Counted from the first letter of the stretch, positions 26,991-35,026 are shown. The stretch is DNA of 51,564 nt from a virus (IMGVR_UViG_3300025325_000035:1-51564); one strand, 5' to 3'. Notes: generated by a model not told the origin, from the sequence alone. Numbers and translations are program-made.

Positions 26991-27035
26991 ACTAACACCA
27001 CTCCCTATTTTTAGCTTGGCATGTTTCGCGGTATT

Positions 27036-27284
27036 TTATGCGGAGAAGCGTCCCGTTAGGAACGAAACGGCGGAATCATATATCCTGCTTACCGTTGATT
27101 GGTAAATCCCTAGCTTTTCACCGATCTCTGCCTGCGTGTAGCCGGCCAGGGCCAACTCGACAACGCGCCGTTTCCTGCGCGGCAGCGCATCCAACATCTT
27201 TTCAATCAGAATCTTTTTCTCAACCGCCTCGATGCCGCCGTCCGTTTTCGGCTCGGCCCCATCCAGCGGTACATCTCGGAACAC
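27036..27284 (-). CDS. Small sigma-region-4-like regulator
   Basis: I place the start at GTG 27284, 5 bases after AAAGGAG, giving 82 residues. The longer ATG frame to 27392 has no ribosome site. Residues 30-82 hold a region-4-type helix-turn-helix (PRRKRRVVELALAGYTQAEI, then GEKLGIYQSTVSRIYDSAV). It is the first gene before the terminase on the same strand, so it is probably a late-gene activator or a terminase-linked regulator. Confidence 0.75.
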   Translation of the reverse strand: MFRDVPLDGAEPKTDGGIEAVEKKILIEKMLDALPRRKRRVVELALAGYTQAEIGEKLGIYQSTVSRIYDSAVSFLTGRFSA

Positions 27285-27663
27285 GGTATCTCCTTTCGGT
27301 GTTCCGATCAGAACATGCCCTCCACCACCTGCCGAAAAACACGACAACGCCAGCGTGTGCCGCGGCCTGCCCGACAACCAGCCAACCGACAACCAAGTTT
27401 CAACTGCCGCCGCTAGCCCTTTTGTGTAACCATCCCACCCGCTCTGGTGTGCCCCTAGGAAGGACCCACACTAATGAACGCGGATGCTATTGGCGCCGCA
27501 CCACTGGCGGCCGGATATGCGCCACGGTTGCCGGCGCCAATTGCGAGGTGGTCCTACTGGTACTATATCTAACATGGCGAACGTAAGGCGAAACGTCCCT
27601 TTGTCGACCTGTAATAGTCGTTGTATGAACGGTTTACAGGCGCATCAGGCCATGTTTTCAAAT

Positions 27664-27730
27664 CATTGCAATAGTGCAGATAGACTGCAAACTGTTGCAT
27701 TACAATGGTTTACATAGTACTATTGCAATG
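27664..27730. repeat. 12-bp inverted repeat pair, candidate operator
   Basis: CATTGCAATAGT (27664-27675) and its exact reverse complement ACTATTGCAATG (27719-27730) lie 43 bases apart. A degenerate copy, GCATTACAATGG, lies between them near 27697. The right copy covers the -35 box, which fits repressor control. Confidence 0.55.
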
Positions 27731-27751
27731 CTAAGCGGCTTGGCATAATAT
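27723..27751 (+). promoter_or_regulatory. Sigma-70-like promoter for the plus-strand genes
   Basis: TTGCAA (27723-27728) and TAATAT (27746-27751) are separated by 17 bases. Transcription would begin near 27758 and read into the small gene at 27804 and the rightward operon. The -35 overlaps the right operator-like box. Confidence 0.55.
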
Positions 27752-27803
27752 GATCCTGACGCGCAGAGCTCGCGTCATAACTCAACAGCAAGTGGGGTAG
27801 AAA

Positions 27804-27953
27804 ATGAAGATCAACGAAGCATTCGCAAAGGTGGCAGAGCAGACCGAGAAGGCAGCAGAGCTTGCCAGGAACAAGGGCCTTTATGAAACTGCCGAAAAGC
27901 TACAGAAGCAAGCCGACAATTTTTGGGGCTTATATACTTCACTCCAGTACTAG
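27804..27953 (+). pseudogene. Small helical protein gene, 3' end replaced by IS insertion
   Basis: The frame reads MKINEAFAKVAEQTEKAAEL and on to the IS. The 8-bp target duplication CAATTTTT (27917-27924 and 29577-29584) shows the break point. Joining the flanks gives a 48-residue protein ending FWTAARCGA with its stop at 29610. In the present DNA the frame instead runs 25 bases into the element and stops at 27953 (49 residues, last residues changed), so a nearly normal product may still be made. It is the first gene after the promoter; function unknown. Confidence 0.7.
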
Positions 27954-28060
27954 TCTCTGGTCCTACCGCAAAATGTGACCAATGGTACTGCCGAATGTAG
28001 TTGACTCCAGCCCTGGAGTTGTGTATTATATAGGTGTAATAGAGGAATAGGGGAGACAAA

Positions 28061-28264
28061 ATGATTCGTGAACAGTTTGACAGTCAGCGAGAGGCGACCG
28101 AGGCGGCGAAAAATATTTGCGCTCAATCCGGCTGCAAAACATTCGTTTATTGGTTTCCCCGCGCCATTCCGCGCCGGGGCGTAGTTGTAGATGCTGAGGG
28201 GGCAGTACAGTATCAGGGGCAGGAATGGGCGCAACTCATATTGGTATGCAACGTCAACGCGTAG
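28061..28264 (+). CDS. IS passenger protein, 67 residues
   Basis: The start ATG has GGGGAGA 6 bases upstream. The product is not recognised (FDSQREATEAAKNIC, CKTFVYWFPRAIPRRGVVVD). It lies between the left end of the IS and the second passenger gene, so it moves with the element. Its role is unknown. Confidence 0.65.
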   Translation: MIREQFDSQREATEAAKNICAQSGCKTFVYWFPRAIPRRGVVVDAEGAVQYQGQEWAQLILVCNVNA

Positions 28265-28273
28265 GAGGATTAA

Positions 28274-28492
28274 ATGGGAAAACTGAGAACGTGGATTGTG
28301 AAATGTCAGAATGGGTCCGAGAGGATTTATTTGCTGGAGCCAGAACTGTTCAAAACGGCTGACGAGGTTATCGAAAAACTTAACCGTACGTGGGGATTGT
28401 CGGCAGTTTTCGCAACCTGCCAAGTCGGGGATCGCCGGGAGGAAATCAAGGGAGCGGTTGATCGTATGTGCATGGCCCTGAACACGGAGTAA
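28274..28492 (+). CDS. IS passenger protein, 72 residues
   Basis: It has a strong AGGAGG site before the ATG and ends 3 bases before the transposase start. The sequence is mixed alpha/beta (WIVKCQNGSERIYLLEPELF, ADEVIEKLNRTWG) and not recognised. Tight spacing suggests co-translation with the transposase. Confidence 0.7.
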   Translation: MGKLRTWIVKCQNGSERIYLLEPELFKTADEVIEKLNRTWGLSAVFATCQVGDRREEIKGAVDRMCMALNTE

Positions 28493-28495
28493 TCT

Positions 28496-29434
28496 ATGAG
28501 CAAATCCACAATCAGCACATTCGAACTGTTCGACATCTTCCCCGATGAGGAAACGGCGAGGCAGTACTTGGAGCTTCGCCTGTGGGCCGATGGCCCGATC
28601 TGCCCGGAGTGCAAGAGCGGCGCACGTATCACTTCGCGGAAAGTCGAACGCAAAGGGTACTACCTCTGCAACGCCTGTAAAGTGGAGTTCACTGTCCGAA
28701 CCGCCACGATCTTTGAGCGGTCCCATGTTCAGCTCCATAAGTGGCTCTATGCCATGTACCTTGTTGTTACGGCTCGAAAGGGCATCTCTTCGATGCAACT
28801 GTCGAAGGAGATAGGCGTTACTCAAAAGACGGCTTGGTTCATGCTGGGCCGCCTGCGCGAAGCGTGCGGCAAAGACATGGACAAGCTGCGCGGACTGGTA
28901 GAAATTGATGAGACTTTCATCGGCGGTTTGGAGAGCAACAAGCATGAGTCCAAAAAGCTGAACATGGGACGCGGCTCCGTTGGCAAGACTGCTGTGCTCG
29001 GAATGCGTGAGCGAGGCGGTCGCACGAAGGCCATGCCGATCAAGAGCACGAGCATTGAAGAGATTCAATCTGCTATCCATGCCAATGTGGAGATCGGCTC
29101 TCACCTTTTTACCGATGAGCACGCGGCCTACAACGATTTGGACGGCCTGTTCTTTCGCGCCGACCGTGTGAACCATTCCGCGAATCAATACGTCAACGGG
29201 ATGGCCAGCACGAACGGAATTGAGAGCGTGTGGGCGGTCCTGAAACGCGGGCTGAACGGCGTCTACCACCAAGTCAGCAAGAAACACCTTGGCCGCTACG
29301 TTGACGAATTCGCCTTTCGGCTGAATGCTGGCAAAGTCTCTCGGCACACGCTGGAGCGGCTGGACAGCTTTGTGGCCGCGATAGTCGGCAAGCGGATCAC
29401 GTACAAAGAACTGACGGCGGAGGTCGGCCAATGA
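28496..29434 (+). CDS. IS1595 (ISXO2-like) transposase
   Basis: The 312-residue product has an N-terminal zinc ribbon (CPECKSG, CNACK at about 36-62) followed by the DDE domain: LVEIDETFIGG, HLFTDEHAAYNDL, TNGIESVWAVLKRGLNG and YHQVSKKHLGRYVDEFAFR. The catalytic set is intact and there are no frameshifts, so the element is probably active. Its stop overlaps the next small gene by ATGA. Confidence 0.95.
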   Translation: MSKSTISTFELFDIFPDEETARQYLELRLWADGPICPECKSGARITSRKVERKGYYLCNACKVEFTVRTATIFERSHVQLHKWLYAMYLVVTARKGISSMQLSKEIGVTQKTAWFMLGRLREACGKDMDKLRGLVEIDETFIGGLESNKHESKKLNMGRGSVGKTAVLGMRERGGRTKAMPIKSTSIEEIQSAIHANVEIGSHLFTDEHAAYNDLDGLFFRADRVNHSANQYVNGMASTNGIESVWAVLKRGLNGVYHQVSKKHLGRYVDEFAFRLNAGKVSRHTLERLDSFVAAIVGKRITYKELTAEVGQ

Positions 29435-29553
29435 AGCGATTCCCGGAACTAGATCGAATCGTTGACAAGGTTTTGGCCTACCATCCGAAGCCGAAAACCA
29501 AGGCCGCGAAACGCCGCAATCGGAGAAAGGCTCGTGCTGCAAAGAAAGGTTAG
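29431..29553 (+). CDS. Small basic IS accessory protein
   Basis: The 40-residue frame starts inside the transposase stop (ATGA). The C-terminal half is almost all Lys, Arg and Ala (KPKTKAAKRRNRRKARAAKK). A similar small basic gene lies in the other IS1595 element in this window, so it may help transposase or DNA end binding; this is inferred. Confidence 0.6.
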   Translation: MKRFPELDRIVDKVLAYHPKPKTKAAKRRNRRKARAAKKG

Positions 29554-29701
29554 TTGGAGTCATCTATATAAGTCCCCAATTTTTGGACTGCGGCACGATG
29601 CGGGGCCTAACCATTGCGCCTAGGGTCCGCCTATGCGGGCCACTAGCGGAGCGGTTCAGACCGTATCCATAACTCAACTAACCCATGAGAGGAAAAGACC
29701 A

Positions 29702-30484
29702 ATGCTGAACAAACACAATCTAGACATCGCGCAGTTTGCCACGAAGGAGGCACGCTACACCATGCAGGCCATTCTGGTTGCCCCGCATGAGACCATCGTC
29801 ACCGACGGCCATCGTCTGGTGCGGGTCTCGACTCCCGACATTCCGGCCGCGCAGTTCCCCAAGCCGGATGACACCTTCGCCGCATCCGACTCATTCAAAC
29901 CTTTCTTACTCCCTGCCGAAACCGCGAAGGCTATCGCCAAGGCAGTCCCGCGAAAGACCATCATCGAAGCGTTGTCTTGCATCGCGGTCGATGGCGCCCG
30001 GACAGATGCAAACGGGACAGCGCACCTCGCGGTAACGGACCTGGAAACGTTCAACCCGTTCACAGTTCGCAAGCCGGATGGCCAATTCCCGAATTACATC
30101 GCCGTCGTTCCAGACCCAGCTAAGGCCGAGCTCACTATCTCGGTAAATGCGTCATACCTGGCCGAGCTCGCCAGGGCGGCCGCCAGTTTCCAGAAAGACG
30201 GGCGCCGTGACCCCGTTCTAACCATGCGGTTTTACGGGGTAGACAAAGCATTGCGCATGGATTGCGAAAAAGACGGGCAGCAATGGTCCGCTGTGCTCAT
30301 GCCAATCCGCCATGAATCCGACCCGGAAAAGGTATGGGATCCGAATCGCAAGGCGCCGGATGCGGCTTCATTGGCTAACCAGGAACGGGAGAGGCAATTC
30401 CTGGCAGATGGTAGTATCGGCCACGTTACCCTTGATCCCGCGCGACTCGCCCGAACGGATGCGCCCGCGGCAATCGCCGCCTAA
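29702..30484 (+). CDS. Two-domain sliding-clamp-like protein
   Basis: The 260-residue frame starts at ATG 29702 behind GAGGAAAAG. It carries hallmarks of bacterial beta clamp: EARYTMQAILV with TDGHRL (34-39, domain II), GQFPNY (127-132) and a final VLMPIR (198-203), equivalent to the MPMR peptide-binding end of DnaN. The full clamp at 46358-47488 has the same words (EASRYTMNAALL, ATDGHRL, GQFPAY, VVMPMR). Domain I is absent, and a polar 57-residue tail follows. Two domains per chain could make a three-subunit ring as in PCNA, or the protein could bind clamp partners without forming a ring. Confidence 0.75.
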   Translation: MLNKHNLDIAQFATKEARYTMQAILVAPHETIVTDGHRLVRVSTPDIPAAQFPKPDDTFAASDSFKPFLLPAETAKAIAKAVPRKTIIEALSCIAVDGARTDANGTAHLAVTDLETFNPFTVRKPDGQFPNYIAVVPDPAKAELTISVNASYLAELARAAASFQKDGRRDPVLTMRFYGVDKALRMDCEKDGQQWSAVLMPIRHESDPEKVWDPNRKAPDAASLANQERERQFLADGSIGHVTLDPARLARTDAPAAIAA

Positions 30485-30583
30485 GCCGAAACGGGCCAGC
30501 ATTCCGGGCCCGTCGCGTCGTAATGCGGCGCCTGATGATGGCTTTATCAGACAAACCGAATTCACCACTCGGAGGGGAAGACA

Positions 30584-30757
30584 ATGTATCTCACAATCGA
30601 AGAAACAAAAGAGTTAATTGAATCCCGAAACCACGTTCGGGAAACCGTGCTCGCTCTGGAACTGTGCTTCCTGTGCGAGCGAGTCGCGGAATGCACCATC
30701 GGCACCTATGACGGCGGATCCGCCTGGCTGTGCTCCACTTGCGAAGGGAGGGCATAA
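30584..30757 (+). CDS. Small zinc-ribbon protein
   Basis: The 57-residue frame has a GGAGGGGAAG site. It contains two CxxC pairs (CFLC about residue 29, CSTC near the end), so it probably binds one zinc. It is coupled to the next gene by TAATG. Function unknown. Confidence 0.65.
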   Translation: MYLTIEETKELIESRNHVRETVLALELCFLCERVAECTIGTYDGGSAWLCSTCEGRA

Positions 30758-31143
30758 TGGCAAAGATCAGCAGAGATCAAGCAATCGCTCAATTGAATCG
30801 ATCCAGCAAGCAAAACACGCTCCTGGCATTCGCTTGGCAATGCGAACGGGATCGTGAATGGGCACCCGTGCATTACTGGCAGGAATCGGCAGAATCCAGT
30901 TATGGGTTCTATGCTGCGCGCCTAGACTCCGCTCATGGCGGATTGCTCTCCGTCCGATTCCATCACGATGGCCAGAAAGACAACTCCGCGGTTTACTACC
31001 TCGACGACATCGCGTCATTGTTTCCCGTGTACGATGTCGACGGATTCGCTTATCACATTCGGGTGGCGGCCGAAACTGCCCAGCGGGCCCGCTATCGGGA
31101 ATCCCTGGCCGAGTACCAGCAAACGGAGGTCGCCCATGTCTAA
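30757..31143 (+). CDS. Unknown 128-residue phage protein
   Basis: The start at ATG 30757 overlaps the previous stop. The product has a helical N-terminus (ISRDQAIAQLNRSSKQN) and an aromatic-rich middle (WAPVHYWQESAESSYGFYA, AVYYLDDI). It is not recognised and has no membrane or Cys motif. It is part of a run of four coupled small genes. Confidence 0.65.
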   Translation: MAKISRDQAIAQLNRSSKQNTLLAFAWQCERDREWAPVHYWQESAESSYGFYAARLDSAHGGLLSVRFHHDGQKDNSAVYYLDDIASLFPVYDVDGFAYHIRVAAETAQRARYRESLAEYQQTEVAHV

Positions 31144-31456
31144 CCTAGAACGTCTTGAGCGTCTCAAGAACTATCGGACCAGGTACGAGCTGGCGGCCAT
31201 CCGGGGCGATCAGAAAATCCTCATCTCCTACACGAGTAGGCCGAATCGCCGCGGGATCTGGGATTCCCTATACGCTCGGGCGGCCGCCGTCGTTGCCTTG
31301 ACTGGTGTCGATATCGCGAAACCTGCTGGTAAGTCATCCAAAGGGCTAATCATGGGCGATTGGTCTATCCGTTTCACTGGCCGAACCCAGCGAGAAGCGA
31401 TCATCGGCGGCGAGCTGCCCTATGTCGGCACAATTCAGCAAGCGGAGGTGTTTTAG
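31136..31456 (+). CDS. Unknown 106-residue phage protein
   Basis: The ATG at 31136 follows GGAGG at 31126 and overlaps the previous gene by 8 bases. The product begins SNLERLERLKNYRTRYE and has a basic middle (SYTSRPNRRGIWD). It is not recognised. Confidence 0.65.
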   Translation: MSNLERLERLKNYRTRYELAAIRGDQKILISYTSRPNRRGIWDSLYARAAAVVALTGVDIAKPAGKSSKGLIMGDWSIRFTGRTQREAIIGGELPYVGTIQQAEVF

Positions 31457-31458
31457 CC

Positions 31459-31671
31459 ATGCATAGCAGACTAATCCGAACCGATCAGCACTATAGTGCT
31501 TTGATGTTTTTCAAATGGCACAAGCAAGTCTATGGAGCACGGCGCGCCTATTGGTACACGGTCCAGGAGTACGGATGGCCGGAATATCGGCGGCCAATTA
31601 GTTACTACCTCAGCATGTCGGATGCGCGCATCCGTTCGGTTCGACTTGTGCCGTTCTATCGACCAGCCTAG
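31459..31671 (+). CDS. Unknown 70-residue phage protein
   Basis: The ATG at 31459 lies 2 bases after the previous stop, with GCGGAGG 9 bases further upstream. The product is rich in Tyr, Trp and Arg (YGARRAYWYTVQEYGWPEY). It is not recognised. It ends the coupled run before a structured intergenic stretch. Confidence 0.6.
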   Translation: MHSRLIRTDQHYSALMFFKWHKQVYGARRAYWYTVQEYGWPEYRRPISYYLSMSDARIRSVRLVPFYRPA

Positions 31672-31935
31672 GTCGAAACGGGAAGCACTGCCTTAGCTTC
31701 CCGTCTGCTGGTCATGCCAGCACTGAAGAGACCGAAACAACGGAGGTACCCAGGAAGGCACTTAACATGTGCCTGACGTACCTCTGCGGGCACCTATGGG
31801 CTGATGGCCTTTGTGCTCCGCTCTACAGTGGAGGACCGCAAATCCCCTGGAATTTTTCAGGGATGGCTCTGGCGAAACCAGCAACAGTGGAGGCTCTGAA
31901 AACCTCAGCGATTTTCAAACGAGAGGAGAAAAACG
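31672..31935 (+). other. Structured intergenic stretch
   Basis: There is no convincing gene here. A perfect stem ACGGGAAGC / GCTTCCCGT lies near 31679-31705, followed by TGCTGG / CCAGCA. Two copies of the ACAGTGGAG repeat follow. The first hairpin could end transcription of the upstream cluster. Confidence 0.45.
31825..31914 (+). repeat. Two copies of a dispersed repeat of about 33 bp
   Basis: Copies begin ACAGTGGAG at 31825 and 31884. The first continues with AAATCCCCTGGAATTTTTCA after 6 variable bases, the second with AAAACCTCAGCGATTTTCA. Related copies lie at 35014 and 35776. Confidence 0.5.
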
Positions 31936-32184
31936 ATGTCACCAGCAGATTTAGGGATCGCGGCCGCCAAGCTCGATAACCTCCGCGAAAAACGGTTTAT
32001 TGAGTGCGATGCGGAGTTAATTGCCGATGCTCTGGGGGATTTGCAAATCCAGATTTCCGAAGCATTCAACCATGCCCGCGCCGAGCAGCCGCCGGAGTCT
32101 ATCTTAGGAGCAATTTCCGGCGCTGCTGAAAAGCTCAACCGTTTAACCGTGCTGCTCGTGATCCTGCGAGACAAGCGCATCTGA
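31936..32184 (+). CDS. Unknown 82-residue helical protein
   Basis: The ATG follows GAGAGGAG. The product is fully helical and mildly acidic (IAAAKLDNLREKRFIE, ADALGDLQIQISEAFNHARA). It is not recognised. A GGGCGG / CCGCCC hairpin follows it. Confidence 0.65.
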   Translation: MSPADLGIAAAKLDNLREKRFIECDAELIADALGDLQIQISEAFNHARAEQPPESILGAISGAAEKLNRLTVLLVILRDKRI

Positions 32185-32278
32185 GAATGTTTCCGCGAAC
32201 CGCTGACAAGCGGTAAGCGCATTTCGGGCGGTATGCCCGCCCAAGCCGCCAACCAGCGGCAGGAAAGGACAGAATACA

Positions 32279-33217
32279 ATGTTTGGAACCAGAACACTCA
32301 ATCGCCGGTGGAAACTCCGCTTCATCCCGAAAGATTCCACCGAGATCCAACACCCAGACGGCCTGGGCGTCGTCTACATCTGGACCGATCCGAAAACGCG
32401 CGCCTGTGGGATCGCCTACCGCGGCCGGGCGAATAAGCCGGATTGGAATTACACCTTCCGTGATTCCGCCCGCCGATCCGCTCACATCAATGAATGGTTT
32501 GACGGCCTGGAATCGCGCAAGCTCCAGGTCGCGGAGTGGAAAGCCAAACGCGCCGCCGACCGCGGCCGCCTCGACAAGGATTATTTCTCCGCCGCCGAAA
32601 CCGCCGTTTTCGTTCGCAAAGCTCTGAAGGCTGCGTTTCCGGCCGTCAAGTTCTCGGTTACTTCCGACACCTATTCCGGCGGCGCCTCCGTGGATGTCCG
32701 CTGGACCGATGGTCCGCTCACGGAGGATGTCGACGCCATCTGCAATCTTTTCGAGGGCGCCGGGTTTGACGGCATGATTGACCTGAAGTACAGCAATAGC
32801 CATTGGCTGCTACCGAACGGGACAATTTATTTCGCGGCAACTCAGGGAACACAGGGAAGCCGCGGAACGGTCCCGGCTTGCAAAACGGAAAAGCCGCATC
32901 CCGACGCGCGATTGGTTCATCTGGGCGCCGACTTCGTACAGGCACAGCGGCATGAGTCCTGCGAGCTCATCCTAGCAGCCGCGCGGTACGTGGCCGAAAA
33001 GTGCCAACTGCCGGAGCTCCCCATTGACGAGCATGGTTGTCCTAGTGGAGCCGATGCGCAGATGCGAGTCCCTTATCGGTTGTATGTTCTGCCTGGTGCT
33101 CCACTTTCGGAGCGTGAAATAGTTGGCACTGACGAGGGGGAATGGTTCGGTCACCTGGTCTGCCAAGTTGCGCGGTGTCTGCCGGTGGACATCCTAACCG
33201 GAAAGGCGGTGGCCTAA
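32279..33217 (+). CDS. LPD29-domain phage protein
   Basis: The 312-residue product matches, at residues 110-175, the large polyvalent-protein-associated domain LPD29: VRKALKAAFPAVKFSV, SDTYSGGASVDVRWTDGP, then NLFEGAGFDGMIDL. LPD29 occurs in phage and plasmid proteins of poorly known function, often beside other small accessory genes. The C-terminal part (CPSGADAQMRVPYRLYVLPG) is unassigned. Its stop overlaps the next start by one base. Confidence 0.75.
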   Translation: MFGTRTLNRRWKLRFIPKDSTEIQHPDGLGVVYIWTDPKTRACGIAYRGRANKPDWNYTFRDSARRSAHINEWFDGLESRKLQVAEWKAKRAADRGRLDKDYFSAAETAVFVRKALKAAFPAVKFSVTSDTYSGGASVDVRWTDGPLTEDVDAICNLFEGAGFDGMIDLKYSNSHWLLPNGTIYFAATQGTQGSRGTVPACKTEKPHPDARLVHLGADFVQAQRHESCELILAAARYVAEKCQLPELPIDEHGCPSGADAQMRVPYRLYVLPGAPLSEREIVGTDEGEWFGHLVCQVARCLPVDILTGKAVA

Positions 33218-33351
33218 TGGAGCCAAACATCCGAAAACTGAACAAGTCCGACTCGAAGCGTATCCAGTGCGGAGATTCCTACAACACGGAGCTGCGGCGG
33301 AGGGAGCCGCTGGCGGCGCTCCAGGCGATGCACAAGCATTTTATCACTTAG
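33217..33351 (+). CDS. Unknown 44-residue protein
   Basis: The start overlaps the LPD29 gene stop (TAATG). The product is short and basic (PNIRKLNKSDSKRIQCGD). It is not recognised; coupling supports expression. The 100 bases after it hold a CCCGCGC / GCGCGGG hairpin. Confidence 0.55.
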   Translation: MEPNIRKLNKSDSKRIQCGDSYNTELRRREPLAALQAMHKHFIT

Positions 33352-33479
33352 AGCTTTGCCAATATGGGCGGAGAAGCGGAGCGCATTGAGAAGTTGTCAA
33401 TAACTGCTATCGCCCGCGCCAGGGCGCGGGGCGCATTATCACAAGGATTGTTATGACGTTAGTGATGGGGAGGAGTGCC

Positions 33480-33986
33480 ATGACTGAACCAAAGCTGAAT
33501 ATCACGGTTGAGGAGTTGGCGCGATTTATCTTGCAACGCGCCTTTCACGGCTCTTTGTCGCTCGTTCCTGCAGTCCTGCGGCCACATCAAGCTAAGTCCA
33601 ATTGGGCGGAGGCTCTCCGCATCGCCCGCCGGATGCTGGCGTCGGATGCGCTGTACGAGGCGCTGACGAATACTAGGACCATCGTGCAGGCTCTAAAAGA
33701 TTCCTACGAGGAGACTTTGGGGGAATCATATCCTTCTGAGGTGTTGGGGCAAACAGACGAAGCCCTGGCCCTGGCCGACGGGCGAGAGGGCGGCGGAATG
33801 ACCATCACGCAGGACAAGAGCACGGCGCGACCGATGCCAGACGGCCCGAAGGTCCAGTGCGACAACTGCGGCCGGACATACCCGGAAGGGACTCTGACAA
33901 GACGCGACTCGGCCACGAGCGGGCCCGCTTGGGACTGTCCGCATTGCGGCGAGCTCTGCTTCCCGGTGGAAAGGGTTGCGGAATGA
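33480..33986 (+). CDS. Zinc-ribbon protein
   Basis: The start at ATG 33480 follows GGGGAGGAG; an in-frame ATG at 33453 with AAGGA is also possible. The product is 168 residues with a helical N-terminal part and a C-terminal zinc ribbon (CDNCGRTYPEG, CPHCGELCFPVE). It overlaps the DNA ligase start by ATGA. It may be a partner of the ligase; this is inferred from coupling only. Confidence 0.65.
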   Translation: MTEPKLNITVEELARFILQRAFHGSLSLVPAVLRPHQAKSNWAEALRIARRMLASDALYEALTNTRTIVQALKDSYEETLGESYPSEVLGQTDEALALADGREGGGMTITQDKSTARPMPDGPKVQCDNCGRTYPEGTLTRRDSATSGPAWDCPHCGELCFPVERVAE

Positions 33987-35026
33987 AAACCCAAACACTA
34001 TATTTCAAAGAAGGCGGTTCCGACAAAATCTACACCGCCAAAGTGGAGGATGATGGGACCGTGCTCACGTCCTGGGGACGCCGCGGCGGTCCGCAACAAT
34101 CGCAATCCTTCGGCCCTCTGCCGATCCCGGAGGCCGAAAAGCTGTATGACAAAAAGGTCAAGGAGAAGCTGTCAAAAGGATATCAGCCTGGAGAGGCTGG
34201 CCTGGAGCTGGTCCGCAACGGAACCACCGCGCCAGTCAACGTACCGCGACCCATGCTGCTCAATGAGATCGACCGCGATGAAGTGGAGCGGCTCATCCGG
34301 GATCCGGCCTGGTGGATGCAGGAAAAGTTCGACGGGTGCCGGATTCTCCTGGAACGTAATGGCGACGCCGTTACCGCATGGAGCCGGACCGGGAAGCCGT
34401 GCGCCGCCCTTCCGGGCGCGATAGTGGAGGCGGCGCTGACCATTCCTGCCGAGCGATTTCTGATCGACGGCGAGATCATCGGCGATACGGTTTGGGCCTT
34501 CGACCTAATTCCTGGAGCAACCAATATCCCGGACTGGGCATACGAGCTTCGCTGGATTCGATTGTCCGGACTCCTGCTGCGCTCCCCTGAATTTCCCGCA
34601 ATACGGCTGGTGCCTACCGCCCGGACGGAAAAAGAAAAGGCTGCGATGTTGGAACGAATCCAATCCAACGGCGACGAGGGCGTGGTCCTGAAAGATTCCA
34701 GCGCCCCGTATACTCCCGACCGTCCCAGCTCCGGCGGTCCCGCTCTCAAGTTCAAGTTCTTCAAAACCGCTTCCGTCATAGTGGAGGCGGCCAATACCCA
34801 GCGGAGCGTCAACGTCAAGGCCGTCTGCGGAACGCCGCTGGGCAGAGTAACCATACCGCCGAACTATCCCGTGCCAGCCGTTGGCGCGGTCTGTGAAGTT
34901 CGGTATCTGGCCATCCATCGCGGCGGCTCGCTCATCCAGCCCGTCTACCTTGGAGAAAGGAGCGACATACCGGCGGAGGAATGTACCATCGACCAGTTGC
35001 AATTCAGGTTCACAGTGGAGGCGTGA
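33983..35026 (+). CDS. ATP-dependent DNA ligase with N-terminal WGR domain
   Basis: The product is 347 residues. Residues 1-68 form a WGR domain (TLYFKEGGSDKIYTAKV, SWGRRGG). Residues 85-265 are an adenylation domain: motif I EKFDGCR with Lys 115, FLIDGEIIGDTVWAFDL, NGDEGVVLKD and LKFKFFK. The rest is a short OB-like region ending QLQFRFTVEA. It seals nicks after forming a ligase-AMP intermediate. WGR domains bind DNA in PARP-type and MolR proteins; the pairing with a ligase is unusual. Confidence 0.85.
   Translation: MKTQTLYFKEGGSDKIYTAKVEDDGTVLTSWGRRGGPQQSQSFGPLPIPEAEKLYDKKVKEKLSKGYQPGEAGLELVRNGTTAPVNVPRPMLLNEIDRDEVERLIRDPAWWMQEKFDGCRILLERNGDAVTAWSRTGKPCAALPGAIVEAALTIPAERFLIDGEIIGDTVWAFDLIPGATNIPDWAYELRWIRLSGLLLRSPEFPAIRLVPTARTEKEKAAMLERIQSNGDEGVVLKDSSAPYTPDRPSSGGPALKFKFFKTASVIVEAANTQRSVNVKAVCGTPLGRVTIPPNYPVPAVGAVCEVRYLAIHRGGSLIQPVYLGERSDIPAEECTIDQLQFRFTVEA

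Larger units (their letters stand above)
27285..27803. promoter_or_regulatory. Divergent control region with no convincing gene
   Basis: These 519 bases separate leftward structural genes from rightward genes. They hold a plus-strand promoter, ATTGCAAT boxes and a TGACGCG / CGCGTCA inverted repeat (27757-27763, 27771-27777) in the leader. Reading frames here have no ribosome site or family pattern. A clear leftward promoter was not found. Confidence 0.55.
27925..29576 (+). mobile_element. IS1595-family insertion sequence with passenger genes
   Basis: The element is 1652 bp with terminal inverted repeats (left GGGGCTTATATACTTCACTC, right GGGACTTATATAGATGACTC) and an 8-bp direct repeat CAATTTTT on both sides, the duplication size expected for IS1595. 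It holds two small upstream genes, the transposase and a basic small gene, all on the plus strand. Confidence 0.92.

Noticed and set aside
27950-29563. A long open frame of 537 codons on the minus strand
   Set aside because: It is the exact antisense of the IS1595 transposase and its passengers, which have intact motifs and ribosome sites on the plus strand.
31767-31979. A 70-codon plus-strand frame with AGGAAGG upstream
   Set aside because: It runs through the two dispersed repeat copies and overlaps the next gene by 44 bases. Cys/Trp-rich composition matches no pattern; kept only as intergenic DNA.
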